A stretch of 64,000 nucleotides of DNA from JBHJGP01 sp050331695 (GTDB taxonomy: Bacteria; Pseudomonadota; Alphaproteobacteria; Geminicoccales; Geminicoccaceae), in the NCBI GenBank assembly GCA_050331695.1, contig JBHJGP010000017.1, positions 1-64,000 of the forward strand. Direction: 5' to 3'. The position numbers were made by a program, and so were the translations under genes. Within the stretch, counting starts at the first letter, position 1. Each line of letters starts with the position of its first letter. Under the pieces are notes generated by a model. The model saw only the letters and a list, made by a program, of their open reading frames with translations, had not been told where the DNA came from and made no database searches. Below are positions 1 through 8,658 of this stretch, piece by piece.

Positions 1-1
1 C

Positions 2-1360
2 ACGGTTTTGTCCGTGGGCGATCAGGTGGTTGTCGGTTCGGGCGCGGACGAGCCCACTGACGAAACACCGGGCGAGGAAACGCCGGGTGCGCAGCCGACA
101 GACGAAACGCCTGGTGACGAAACGCCGAGCGATGACCAGCCAGCGGACGAAAATCCGGGCGCGGGTGACCTCCTGGTCATTCAGGGAACCGCCGGCGACG
201 ACGATCTCGACGGCACTGATGCCGCCGAGCGGATCATCGCGCTGAACGGTACCAATCGTATCAGGGCCGGCGGCGGCGACGACATCGTCGAGCCGGGCCA
301 GGCGCGTGATTACATCTCTTTGGGTGATGGCGCCGACTGGGTCATCGGCGACATGCTCGAGGTGCGGAAGGATCGGATCTACGATTTTTCGACCGAAGAT
401 CGGGTCCTGATCGAAGATCAGACCTTCTTCACGAGCGATATTCGAGTTCAGGACCGAGGCGAGCGAACCCGGTTTCATCTGGACGTCAATCGCGACGGGC
501 TCGAGGACGGCTATCTCGAGCTAGAGGGTGACTTCTCGAGCCTGACATTGGTTGCAGAGCGCACCGACCAGGGAACAGTGCTCCGTCTCGACAGTTTCGC
601 CGAAGCGGCCGCCGATCCCGGTCCCGCCATAACGCCTCGCCCGGAAGGTCAGGATTCCGGTGGCGGCTACGATCTGATCGTGGTCGGCGACAGCCTCACC
701 TCGCCGACCTTCTTCATGATGCAACCGGGGGAAGCCTTTACCGCTGAGCTACAGACCGCCCTCGACGCGCGCGGCTACGCGGTCAACGTCATCGATCGCC
801 AGACCGTTCAAGGTAACACGACCGCCGACGGGCTCCGCGAACTCCGGGCCTATCTCGATGACAATCCAGCGCCTGAAGCCGCGCTCGTCGAACTCGGCGC
901 CAACGACGTCCTCAACGATTGGGATCCCGCCGACACGGAAGCCAATCTCAGGTCGATCATTGAAGAGCTGATGGCGCAGGGCACGAAGGTCATGCTAGCC
1001 GGCATTTCCAGTGACGTCATCTCACCGACGAGCAGCGGGCTCGATCCCTCGAAGCACGCGGCGTTTGACCAGATCTTTGCCAACCTCGCTTCTGAGTATG
1101 ACATTCCGCTCTATGCAGACTATTTGGCGGGCGTTCAGGGATCGGACGATCTAACCTTTGATGGACTTCATCCGACCGCCGCGGGCGTCGATCTGATCGT
1201 CGACTCCATGATCGGCGACATCACGGCCTTCCTCGATGGTGCCGGCGCACCACTACAGGTTGCTGCCGAGAGCATGAGTACTGCGGAAACATTCGCCTTT
1301 ATAGCGAACGATCCTGTCGCGTCGGTCGTCTTGGAGGATGTAAATTTGGGCTCGGGTTGA
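2..1360 (+). CDS. SGNH/GDSL hydrolase with RTX-like N-terminal module (5' partial)
   Basis: Probable extracellular esterase or lipase. The frame is open to the left window edge; the first possible start inside is a TTG at 8, so the N-terminus is probably missing. Counting from that TTG, residues 12-50 are an acidic Thr/Glu/Pro repeat linker (TDETPG-type). Residues 57-135 are glycine/aspartate rich (GTAGDDDLDG, GGGDD, LGDGADWVIGD), as in calcium-binding beta-roll modules. Residues 222-412 are an SGNH hydrolase domain: block I VVGDSL with Ser229, a block II Gly near 269, block III GAND at 297-300, and block V DGLH with Asp385 and His388. All catalytic blocks are intact. It is a close relative of the next gene. 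The substrate cannot be read from sequence. The RTX-like part suggests export by a type I system, but no exporter gene is present here. Confidence 0.85.
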   Translation, partial: TVLSVGDQVVVGSGADEPTDETPGEETPGAQPTDETPGDETPSDDQPADENPGAGDLLVIQGTAGDDDLDGTDAAERIIALNGTNRIRAGGGDDIVEPGQARDYISLGDGADWVIGDMLEVRKDRIYDFSTEDRVLIEDQTFFTSDIRVQDRGERTRFHLDVNRDGLEDGYLELEGDFSSLTLVAERTDQGTVLRLDSFAEAAADPGPAITPRPEGQDSGGGYDLIVVGDSLTSPTFFMMQPGEAFTAELQTALDARGYAVNVIDRQTVQGNTTADGLRELRAYLDDNPAPEAALVELGANDVLNDWDPADTEANLRSIIEELMAQGTKVMLAGISSDVISPTSSGLDPSKHAAFDQIFANLASEYDIPLYADYLAGVQGSDDLTFDGLHPTAAGVDLIVDSMIGDITAFLDGAGAPLQVAAESMSTAETFAFIANDPVASVVLEDVNLGSG

Positions 1361-1368
1361 ATGAACCG

Positions 1369-1392
1369 AGCACGCGCAACTTAGCGCGTGCT
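1369..1392 (+). terminator. Possible weak transcription-ending hairpin
   Basis: Nine base pairs (AGCACGCGC / GCGCGTGCT) around a 6-base loop, just after the stop of the first SGNH gene. No T-run follows, so it could equally be an mRNA 3'-end-stabilising structure. Confidence 0.35.
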
Positions 1393-1588
1393 ATCAAACC
1401 GTTGTTCTAGCTAAATATTCCATTTGTTCACGCGTTCGTGACGGCTTCGAGTAAATCAAACTTTTTTTCGCTTTTCAGGCGATTCCTGGTTGCCTGCCAA
1501 ATCTGTGTGTCTATGGTCGCGGCGAGCGCGCCAAGAAAAGGCGCCCATCCGATCAAATCAATCACGCGACCACTTAGCGGGGTAACTC

Positions 1589-3271
1589 ATGGCTGTTGGA
1601 TCTGGATCCAACGCGCGCGGCGCTGCGCGCGAAATTTCCGGGGATTCCGGCAATAATAAGCTGAACGGTTCAAATCAAAGCGAGACGTTCTTACCGGGTC
1701 GCGGCAACGACATTATCAAGACCGGAGGCGGTCGTGACGTCGTCTCGGGATCGAGCGCTGAGCTGCATCGCGACAAGATCATTGATTTCAACAGCGATGA
1801 TGCGGTCTTGGTCGAGGTGGCCCGCTTCGATGCCTCCGATATGCGTGTCGATTCCAAGGGCAACTACACCTATCTCCGCCTTAACACCGACGGCAAGGGG
1901 TCGTTTGACAGCTCGGTCCGCCTGACCGGTAAGCTCGGTAGCGATTTCGACGTGACCAACATCGGTGCTGACACGCTGATCACGCTTGGTGGCGGCGGAT
2001 CCGCGCCCGCAAGCACGCCGGCACCGGCGAAGAGCGCGCCGAAACAGTCTGCGCCCACATCCGGGTCGTCCGCTCAGGAGACGGGCAACGGCAAGTCGAT
2101 CAAAGGCACGGCCGGCAACAATAAGCTGAAAGGCGGCAACGGCGATGAGACCTTCACCCCAGGTCTCGGCAAGGACACCATCACGACCGGTGGTGGCAAG
2201 GACGTCATCGCTGGTACCGCCAAGGAGCTGAACCGCGACCGCGTGACCGATTTCGACGGCAACGACCGGATCTTAGTCAAGGGTGCTAAGATGAGCGCCG
2301 GAGACGTCGATATCGATGTCAAAGGCAATTACACCTACTTCCGCATCAATGCCGACTGGAAAGGCGGTGTGGACGCATCTGTTCGTATCAACGGTCGCCA
2401 CAAGGGTGATGCCGAGGTCAAGGTTTCCGGCAACGACACCTATGTCAGCCTCGGTTCCGGCGGCGGTGGTGGCAACAATGTCGCGGCGAGCAAGCCGCAG
2501 CCCTCTCAGCCGGCGAAGAAATCAAGCGGCGGTGGTGGCCCCAGCGGCAAGTTCGAGATTGTTGTGTTCGGCGACAGTCTGGTCGACGAATCCCGCAAGG
2601 CGATCAAGGCCAAGGACGCCTTCGCCCAACAGCTCGAAAACAAGCTCAAGGGTTTGGGCTACAATGTCGACGTGGTCGACCAGGCCACCTCGGGCCACAC
2701 CTCGCGCGACGGCAAGAAGGTGGTCGATCGCTATCTGAGCAAGAATGATGCGCCGGAAGTTGCGATCGTCGAGTACGGCACCAACGATGCGCGCAGGAAG
2801 ATGCTCGGCGAGACCGAAGACAATCTCGACTACATCATCAAGAAGTTGAGCTCGCAGGGCACCAAGGTGGTGCTGGCCGGCAGTGAGGGATCCTTCCCGC
2901 ACCTCAACCAGGGGCACAAAGGCTCGAACGTTCAGAAGTTTGAGAAGATCTTCAAGAATCTGGCGGCCAAGTACAAGATCCCGCTGTTCGAGGATTTCTT
3001 GAAGGGTGTCGACGACACCGCTCAGCAGCGGGCCAAGTACACTTTCGACGAGCTTCATCCCAACCCCGCGGGCGTGAAGGTCATCGTCAACAAGATCCTG
3101 CCGGACGTGAAAACGGCGATCAACAAGGTCGGCGGCAAGGCCTTGTCGGCAGACCTGATCGATGACGGACAAAGCCTATTCGCCAGCGGCCAGGGCGCCA
3201 GCACTTCCAACGGCTCGGGCTCCAATCTGAGCGTCGAGCAGCTGGTGATCACGCCCAACGAAACGGTCTGA
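1589..3271 (+). CDS. SGNH/GDSL hydrolase with two RTX-like modules
   Basis: Probable secreted esterase. ATG at 1589 follows AGCGGGGT. There is no signal peptide; the protein opens directly into module A (residues ~17-134), followed by a Pro/Ala/Ser linker and module B (~170-288). The modules are clear duplicates: both contain GNNKL, a GGG(R/K)DV turn, a DF-x-x-D-D/N stretch, KGNYTY and a closing glycine run. A second GSGGGGG/KPQPSQP linker leads to the SGNH domain (~321-515): GDSL with Ser330, block II Gly369, block III GTND at 397-400, and Asp487/His490 in DELHP. The tail of ~45 residues is Ser/Gly rich. The upstream homologue has one module, so this gene gained or kept one more. A strong terminator follows. 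Function as hydrolase is well supported; substrate is unknown. Confidence 0.87.
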   Translation: MAVGSGSNARGAAREISGDSGNNKLNGSNQSETFLPGRGNDIIKTGGGRDVVSGSSAELHRDKIIDFNSDDAVLVEVARFDASDMRVDSKGNYTYLRLNTDGKGSFDSSVRLTGKLGSDFDVTNIGADTLITLGGGGSAPASTPAPAKSAPKQSAPTSGSSAQETGNGKSIKGTAGNNKLKGGNGDETFTPGLGKDTITTGGGKDVIAGTAKELNRDRVTDFDGNDRILVKGAKMSAGDVDIDVKGNYTYFRINADWKGGVDASVRINGRHKGDAEVKVSGNDTYVSLGSGGGGGNNVAASKPQPSQPAKKSSGGGGPSGKFEIVVFGDSLVDESRKAIKAKDAFAQQLENKLKGLGYNVDVVDQATSGHTSRDGKKVVDRYLSKNDAPEVAIVEYGTNDARRKMLGETEDNLDYIIKKLSSQGTKVVLAGSEGSFPHLNQGHKGSNVQKFEKIFKNLAAKYKIPLFEDFLKGVDDTAQQRAKYTFDELHPNPAGVKVIVNKILPDVKTAINKVGGKALSADLIDDGQSLFASGQGASTSNGSGSNLSVEQLVITPNETV

Positions 3272-3346
3272 GTTTAGAGCCTAACCGTCGTTCTGGCGGC
3301 TCGGCTCACCACTCAAGGACCGACCCCGCCTAAAAGATCGATTGCC

Positions 3347-3382
3347 AGGCCCACCGGAGAACCATCTTCCGGTGGGCCTTTT
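3347..3382 (+). terminator. Rho-independent terminator after SGNH gene
   Basis: Perfect 12-bp stem (AGGCCCACCGGA at 3347-3358 with TCCGGTGGGCCT at 3368-3379), 9-base loop, then TTTTGCTT. It separates the SGNH gene from the TRAP operon. Confidence 0.85.
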
Positions 3383-3468
3383 GCTTATGGGTTGCACGCG
3401 ATTTTGTCGGGACAGGTGCGCCGGTTCGTGGTTTGCTGAAATCCTGAAAAGAAGACAGGGAGGTTTTG

Positions 3469-4578
3469 ATGAAGGACATGTTTGCCCGCTTGCGCCGCAG
3501 CGCAGCGGCTCTGGTCATGACGACGGCCATGGTCGCTGCTGGCACCGCGCAGGCCGAGGTCACGATCCGCGTTCAATCGGTCATCCCCGCCAAGGCCGAC
3601 GAAGTGACGATGCTCAACGAGTTCGCATCTGATGTCGCGCGGCTGACCAATGACGAGGTCAAGATCGAGGTGCTGCCCGCCGGCGCCGTCGTCGGTGTCC
3701 AGGAGGTCCTGGAAGCGGTGGACGCGGGTCTGGTCGAAGGCGGTTTCGCCTGGACCCACTATTGGTCCGGCTATCATCCGGCCGCCATGCTGTTCGGCTC
3801 GCCGGTTGCAGGCGCGGGCGTCGGCATCGACAATATCGCCTTCATCTCATGGTTCATGTATGGCGGCGGCCAGGAGCTGTATGATCGGCTCTGGGATGAA
3901 ATGGGCATGAACGTCAAAGGCTTCATGCTGCAGCCCGTCGGCCCCGAGGCGCTGGGCTGGTTCAAGGAACCGATCACCAGCATGGCCGATTTTCGTCAGT
4001 ACCGGTTCCGGACACCGCCGGGCATTCCCGGTCAGACCTACAATGATATCGGCGTGGCCGCCGTCGCCATGGGCGGTGGCGACATCCTGCCGGCGCTGGA
4101 AAAGGGCGTGATCGACGCCGCTGAATGGTGTTGTCCCAAGCCTGACAGTGTCTTCGGCTTCCAGAACGTGCTGAAGCACTACTACCTGCAAGGTCTGCAC
4201 CAGGTGGTGGTCAATGCCGACATCTACATCAATGGTGATGTCTACGAGTCGCTGACCGATCACCAGAAAACGGCAATCGAAGTCGCGGCTAACGCGTCTT
4301 TGATGAAGTCGCTGGCCTACCGGATCTACGAGAACGGCAAGGCGCTGAAGGATCTGACGGAGAACCACGGCGTGCAGTTGCACGATACGCCGGAAGACTA
4401 CTTCACCGAATATATGGAGGCGGCCAAGGCGAGCCTGCAGAAGAATGCGGACGAAAACGAATTCTTCGCAGAAGTGTGGGACTCGCAGAAAGCCTTCGCC
4501 GAGATCGCCGTTCCGTTTTGGGCCGGCGCGCAAAAGTCGAACGCCAATCTAGGCGCGGCGTTTGCCGACCAACAGTAA
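3469..4578 (+). CDS. dctP: TRAP transporter solute-binding protein (DctP type)
   Basis: Periplasmic binding subunit of a TRAP transporter, which captures a carboxylate and delivers it to the DctQM membrane part. ATG at 3469 is preceded by CAGGGAGGT; a TTG three bases earlier is a weaker choice. Residues 1-29 form a signal peptide ending in a TAQA-type cleavage site. The central stretch (QYRFRTPPG, then GGDILPALEKGVIDAAEW) contains the conserved Arg that binds the ligand carboxylate. Its wording is close to the alpha-keto-acid-binding TakP/mannitol-chloroaromatic subgroup, so a keto- or hydroxy-acid ligand is a reasonable inference. Length (369 residues) is normal. First gene of dctP-dctQ-dctM, with SGNH esterase genes on both sides. 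Confidence 0.92.
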   Translation: MKDMFARLRRSAAALVMTTAMVAAGTAQAEVTIRVQSVIPAKADEVTMLNEFASDVARLTNDEVKIEVLPAGAVVGVQEVLEAVDAGLVEGGFAWTHYWSGYHPAAMLFGSPVAGAGVGIDNIAFISWFMYGGGQELYDRLWDEMGMNVKGFMLQPVGPEALGWFKEPITSMADFRQYRFRTPPGIPGQTYNDIGVAAVAMGGGDILPALEKGVIDAAEWCCPKPDSVFGFQNVLKHYYLQGLHQVVVNADIYINGDVYESLTDHQKTAIEVAANASLMKSLAYRIYENGKALKDLTENHGVQLHDTPEDYFTEYMEAAKASLQKNADENEFFAEVWDSQKAFAEIAVPFWAGAQKSNANLGAAFADQQ

Positions 4579-4589
4579 ACCGGCCGGTC

Positions 4590-4615
4590 GGCCGCCGGCA
4601 CCGAAGCCGGCGGTC
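4590..4615 (+). other. Intercistronic stem-loop, dctP-dctQ
   Basis: GGCCGCCGGC (4590-4599) pairs with GCCGGCGGTC (4606-4615), nine Watson-Crick pairs plus one G-U, loop of 6. No T-run follows. Such structures between binding-protein and permease genes usually protect the upstream mRNA and raise binding-protein levels. Confidence 0.55.
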
Positions 4616-4638
4616 GCCGCCACCATTACGGGCAGCCG

Positions 4639-5241
4639 GTGAAGCCGGAACCCACATTGGATTTTGGCGACGAGCTGATCGCCGAACGGCGAAGTGCGGA
4701 CCCCACGGCGCTGCCTGACGATATGAGCTCGTGGATGGCGCGAACGATCCGCACGATCGATCTGTTCTCGCTCTGGACGGGGCGGGTGATCGCCTGGTTG
4801 GTCATCCCCTTGTTCGTCGGCATGGTCTACGAGATCTTCGTTCGCTACGCCTTCGTCGCGCCCACCATGTGGGCCTACGACATGAGCCGCTTTCTCTATG
4901 GCGGCATGTTCATCCTTGGTGCTGCCTACGCGCTGTCCAAGGGCGTTCATATCCGTGCCGACTTTCTCTATCGCCTGTGGCCAGTCCGGGTGCAGGCGAC
5001 GATCGACGCCGCGCTCTACATCCTTTTCTATTTCCCCGGTCTGATCGTCTTCCTCTGGGTTTCGATCGACTTTTCGTCAGCGGCCTGGATCCGGGGCGAG
5101 AGAGGCATGGACACGGCCTGGATGCCCTACGTCGCACCGATCAAGAGCGCTTTGCCCTTCGGCGTTCTGTTCCTCCTGATTCAGGGGGTATCCGAGCTTC
5201 TCAAGAGCCTTTACGCCGCCCGCACCGGCCGCTGGCCATGA
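4639..5241 (+). CDS. dctQ: TRAP transporter small permease (DctQ type)
   Basis: Small membrane subunit of the TRAP transporter, with four predicted membrane spans between residues ~45 and ~190. The stretch FVAPTMWAYDMSRFLYGGMF followed by AYALSKGVHIRADFLY is the characteristic DctQ core. The start is a GTG; an internal ATG at 4723 would remove a soluble 28-residue N-terminus and is a possible alternative. It lies between dctP and dctM with short gaps, so the three are co-transcribed. Confidence 0.9.
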   Translation: MKPEPTLDFGDELIAERRSADPTALPDDMSSWMARTIRTIDLFSLWTGRVIAWLVIPLFVGMVYEIFVRYAFVAPTMWAYDMSRFLYGGMFILGAAYALSKGVHIRADFLYRLWPVRVQATIDAALYILFYFPGLIVFLWVSIDFSSAAWIRGERGMDTAWMPYVAPIKSALPFGVLFLLIQGVSELLKSLYAARTGRWP

Positions 5242-5277
5242 CCCTTTCGTCAAACTCTTTCATCGTCTCGGCCGCCC

Positions 5278-6597
5278 ATGGAAAGTGAGATCATCGGCCT
5301 GGTCATGATTGCGGTCATGCTGTTCGCGATCTTCATCGGTTTCCCTATTTCGTTCACCCTGATTTTTCTTGGTATTACTTTCGGTTACTGGGGTTTCGGC
5401 GACCTGGTCTTCTATTTGATGACCTTCCAATTCTACAACGTAATGATGGAGCAGACGCTCGCCGCCGTGCCCTTGTTCGTGCTCATGGGCATTTTGATGG
5501 AGCAGGCGGGGCTGATGGAGCGCCTGTTCACCTCGGTGCAATTGATGCTCTCCCGGGTGCGGGGCGCTCTCTACATAGCGGTTCTGTTCGTCTCGACCAT
5601 ATTCGCCGCCGCCACCGGCATCGTCGGCGCCTCGGTGACGATCCTCGGTATCATGGCGGCCAAGACCATGAACCGGTCGAACTACGACGTGCGGCTGGCG
5701 GCGGGCACCATCACCGCCGGCGGCACCCTCGGCATTCTGATCCCGCCGTCGATCATGCTGGTCGTGATGGGGCCGGTGCTCGAGGTCCCGGTCACCGATC
5801 TGTTCGCCGCTGCGATTTTGCCCGGACTGATGCTGGCCATTCTCTATACGGGCTATGCGCTCGTCCGCTGCTGGCTCGACCCGTCGCTTGGTCCGGCCCT
5901 GCCGGTGGAGGATCGGGCCGAGAGTATGGCCCACGTCTGGAGCGAGTTCCTGCAGGGTCTGTTACCGCCCTCGCTCCTGGTCTTCTCGGCGCTCGGCTCG
6001 ATCCTGTTCGGCTTCGCCACGCCGACGGAAGGGGCGGCCTGCGGGGCGGCGGGTGCCTTCTTGCTGACCCTGGCCTACAGAAGGCTGACCTGGCGCAAGC
6101 TTCAGGAATCCCTGGTCAAAACGCTGGAGATTTCAGTCCTCATCCTGTTTCTGGTCGCGGCCAGCAACTTCTTCGGCGCGGTGTTCTCCAGGCTCGGAAC
6201 GCCGATGATGCTGACCGAGTATCTCCTCGGTCTGGATCTGTCACCGATGGCGATCCTGGCCCTGATCATGGTCGGTATCTTCCTTTTGGGTTGGCCGCTC
6301 GAATGGGTGCCGATCGTTCTGATCATCGTGCCGATCCTGTTGCCGTTGGTGGATCAGTTGGGCTTTGATCTAACCTGGTTCGGCATTCTGGTGGCGGTCA
6401 ATCTGCAGACCGCCTGGCTCTCGCCTCCGGTGGCGCTATCCGCCTACTTCCTCAAGGGCGTGGTCCCGGAGTGGGACCTGAAGGACATCTATCTCGGGAT
6501 GATGCAGTTCATGGTCATCCAGGTGATCGGCCTTCTGCTGATCATCGCCTTTCCGGCGATCGCGCTTTGGTTACCGCGCATGATCTACGGGCCCTAA
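5278..6597 (+). CDS. dctM: TRAP transporter large permease (DctM type)
   Basis: Large membrane subunit carrying the transport path, 439 residues with about 12 hydrophobic segments. Family signatures are visible: the N-terminal FIGFPISFTLIFLGI span, GILMEQAGLMERLF, AAATGIVGASV, GGTLGILIPPSIMLVV and, late in the protein, WLSPPVALSAYFLKGV. Substrate uptake is driven by a sodium or proton gradient, not ATP. ATG at 5278 lies 36 bases after dctQ. Complete and apparently intact. Confidence 0.93.
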   Translation: MESEIIGLVMIAVMLFAIFIGFPISFTLIFLGITFGYWGFGDLVFYLMTFQFYNVMMEQTLAAVPLFVLMGILMEQAGLMERLFTSVQLMLSRVRGALYIAVLFVSTIFAAATGIVGASVTILGIMAAKTMNRSNYDVRLAAGTITAGGTLGILIPPSIMLVVMGPVLEVPVTDLFAAAILPGLMLAILYTGYALVRCWLDPSLGPALPVEDRAESMAHVWSEFLQGLLPPSLLVFSALGSILFGFATPTEGAACGAAGAFLLTLAYRRLTWRKLQESLVKTLEISVLILFLVAASNFFGAVFSRLGTPMMLTEYLLGLDLSPMAILALIMVGIFLLGWPLEWVPIVLIIVPILLPLVDQLGFDLTWFGILVAVNLQTAWLSPPVALSAYFLKGVVPEWDLKDIYLGMMQFMVIQVIGLLLIIAFPAIALWLPRMIYGP

Positions 6598-6667
6598 GGG
6601 TGCCGGAACCTTTGTCGAGCCCAGCCGTCCTCCGTGAATGTCTCTCAAGACCCTAAAGGAAACGCTC

Positions 6668-7333
6668 ATGCGTCGATCGGCACGAAAGATGGTGGCGGCC
6701 GCCGGCCTGGTGCTTGCCGGCTGTGCATCGAATGCCCTGGACGAGGACGAACTGGTCTACACCGCCATCGGTGCCAGCGATGCCTTCGGCATCGGCGCGG
6801 TTCCGATCACCGACGGCTACGTCTTCCGCATCGAGGACGCGCTGGAGCGCGATGGCAGTGAGGTGGCGCTGATCAATTTGGGCATCCCGGCCGCCAACAC
6901 CGACCGCATCAATGGCGCGGTGCATATCTTCACCAAGACGGGCGTCCGCGCCAATCTCGTCACCGTCTGGGTCGGCGCCAACGATCTGATCGATGGTGTC
7001 GACGTGGACGATTTTGAGGACGAGTTGGAAGAGCTTCTCGATCGGGTGCAGAAGGGGATGGAGGCGGTTGTCGTGATTGCCAACATCCCCGACCTGACGG
7101 AACTTCCCCGGTTTCAAACCGAGCCCGATCCGGATGTGACGCTGGAGCGGGTGGAAGCCTATAACGACGTGATCGAGGAGGCGGCCGACGACCGGGACAT
7201 TCCAGTGGTTGAACTTTTCGCGGAGGATATCGGCGATGAGTTGGTGTCAGACGTCGACGGCTTTCATCCAAACAATGCCGGCCACCAGGAGATCGCGGAC
7301 GCGTTTTTGGTGGTGATCCGCCCGACGATCTAG
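6668..7333 (+). CDS. SGNH-family hydrolase lipoprotein
   Basis: Membrane-anchored hydrolase of the SGNH fold. ATG at 6668 has AAAGGA eight bases upstream; a GTG at 6638 gives ten extra residues and is less likely. A lipoprotein signal ends in LVLAGC (cysteine at residue 19). Block I reads AIGASDAFGIGA: the usual GDSL is changed to GASDA but the serine is kept. Gly in NLGIPA (block II), GANDL (block III) and DGFHP with Asp and His (block V) are present, so the enzyme is probably active. It sits 70 bases after dctM and may belong to the same transcript, making it the third SGNH hydrolase within 7 kb. A carboxylesterase or thioesterase role is plausible; no substrate is evident. Confidence 0.82.
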   Translation: MRRSARKMVAAAGLVLAGCASNALDEDELVYTAIGASDAFGIGAVPITDGYVFRIEDALERDGSEVALINLGIPAANTDRINGAVHIFTKTGVRANLVTVWVGANDLIDGVDVDDFEDELEELLDRVQKGMEAVVVIANIPDLTELPRFQTEPDPDVTLERVEAYNDVIEEAADDRDIPVVELFAEDIGDELVSDVDGFHPNNAGHQEIADAFLVVIRPTI

Positions 7334-7337
7334 TTCG

Positions 7338-8258
7338 TCACTCGGTTCGTTTCGTCGGTCCGTGCCAGAAATCGAGGAAGCTGAGCCAGGCGAGGGTGCC
7401 GAAGACGACGCCCGGATAGAGGAACCACAGATTGGTCGGATCACTTGCCATGTTGATCCCGAACAGGAAGGCTATGAAGATCAGGCACTGAATACCGAAA
7501 TGGTGTCTTCGGTTGTCGACCCGCTTTCTCGCTTCGCGAGCGGCGACAAACCAGCCAACGGCCAGGGCCGGGTAGATGAGACCTTCAGTACCAGTGATCG
7601 CCGCCAGCAGAACCAAGGCCATCGGCACCAGGAACGGCCGAACGAGACCCGGCGATTTCTGTTTCACCGTCTTGATCAAAGGTTTGCGCTTCCGGCGCCG
7701 CGCCTGATCGAGCCGGAACTTGGTTGTCGATGGACCTAAAACGACACTGTAGACTGGGATCTCGTCGTCGATGTTCTTGAACGTGCGCTCGCCCAGAAAT
7801 CGGTAGGAGACATCCATCTTGTGGCTGACCAGGTCGTAAACGGGTCCGGAGATCAGAATGCCGCCCGCCTCGGCCATGGTCTGGAGACGGGCCGCGACAT
7901 TGACCCCTTCGACGAAGAGATCGCCGTCTTCGACCATGACGTCGCCGACATTGAGACCGATCCGGAAATCCATGCGCTTTTCGGACGGCAGGAGATCGTT
8001 GCGGCCGGCCATCTCACGCTGGACTTCCATGGCGCATTGAACGGCTTCGGTGGCGCTGGGAAACTCGGCGAGAAGACCGTCGCCGGCGGTGTTGGCGACA
8101 CGGCCCCGGTGGCGCTCGATGAAACCACGCATCAGCTTTCGCGCCTCACGGAGCCGGCCGAGCGTGCCCTCCTCATCCGCGTCCATCAGGCGCGAGTATC
8201 CAGCCACGTCGGCGCAATAAATCGTGGTCAGTCGGCGATCGATCGCTGGCCCGTCCAT
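7338..8258 (-). CDS. Class III adenylate/guanylate cyclase with C-terminal 2TM domain
   Basis: Cyclic-nucleotide synthase. Residues ~10-165 are a class III cyclase homology domain: TIYCADVAGYSRLM with the first metal Asp17, AGDGLLAEF with the second acidic position at Asp60, and GLNVGDVMVEDGDLFVEGVNVAARLQ carrying the Asn/Arg transition-state pair. After a basic linker (RRKRKPLIK), residues ~205-300 contain four hydrophobic spans; the last two (RHHFGIQCLIFIAF... WFLYPGVVFG) match the 2TM domain pattern, so the cyclase is membrane bound by its C-terminus. Whether it makes cAMP or cGMP cannot be told. ATG start; convergent with the SGNH lipoprotein gene and divergent from the NrtS-like gene. 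Confidence 0.85.
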   Translation of the reverse strand: MDGPAIDRRLTTIYCADVAGYSRLMDADEEGTLGRLREARKLMRGFIERHRGRVANTAGDGLLAEFPSATEAVQCAMEVQREMAGRNDLLPSEKRMDFRIGLNVGDVMVEDGDLFVEGVNVAARLQTMAEAGGILISGPVYDLVSHKMDVSYRFLGERTFKNIDDEIPVYSVVLGPSTTKFRLDQARRRKRKPLIKTVKQKSPGLVRPFLVPMALVLLAAITGTEGLIYPALAVGWFVAAREARKRVDNRRHHFGIQCLIFIAFLFGINMASDPTNLWFLYPGVVFGTLAWLSFLDFWHGPTKRTE

Positions 8259-8432
8259 AGCTCCGCCTGTCCCAGGTTCGCTCCGGCCAGTTTATGGGAA
8301 GCAGGCGACCGAGGCGAGGATCTGCCGACACCGTGAGCGCTTCATTTCGTGTCTCGTATCGAGGTCGCTTTTGGTGTTTCTTGGCCGCCATTCACAAAGC
8401 TTCGAAACATCTGGTCACGCCGGGGAGGGGCC

Positions 8433-8651
8433 ATGACCGAAAGTCTCAGGGTGGCTCTATCCTTTCGGACCGTGAAGGTGGCGCTGACCGTGGCGTTGAT
8501 CGTCGGCCCGATCCTGACGCTGATCAATCAGGGCGACAGTTTGTTCGGCGAGGGCCGTGTGAATTTCTGGAAGATGGCACTTACCTTCTGCGTTCCCTAC
8601 CTAGTCTCGACCACCAGCACGGTCCTGGCCCATCGCGACCGGGCGCGCTAG
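8433..8651 (+). CDS. nrtS: Small two-span membrane protein, NrtS-like
   Basis: 72-residue protein. ATG at 8433 follows a strong GGGGAGGGG site; the longer reading from 8349 has no comparable signal. The pattern RTVKVALTVALIVGPILTLINQGD, then KMALTFCVPYLVSTTSTVLAH, resembles NrtS, a small nitrate/nitrite transport component known from cyanobacteria and some proteobacteria: two spans with a conserved NQGD turn between them. Only recognition by pattern; no nitrate-assimilation genes are in the window. Divergent from the cyclase gene, sharing a 174-base upstream region. Confidence 0.6.
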   Translation: MTESLRVALSFRTVKVALTVALIVGPILTLINQGDSLFGEGRVNFWKMALTFCVPYLVSTTSTVLAHRDRAR

Positions 8652-8658
8652 CGGGCGA

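Noticed and set aside
1438..1656. 72-codon frame between the two SGNH genes
   Set aside because: Overlaps the second SGNH gene, has no ribosome site and reads as unstructured basic sequence.
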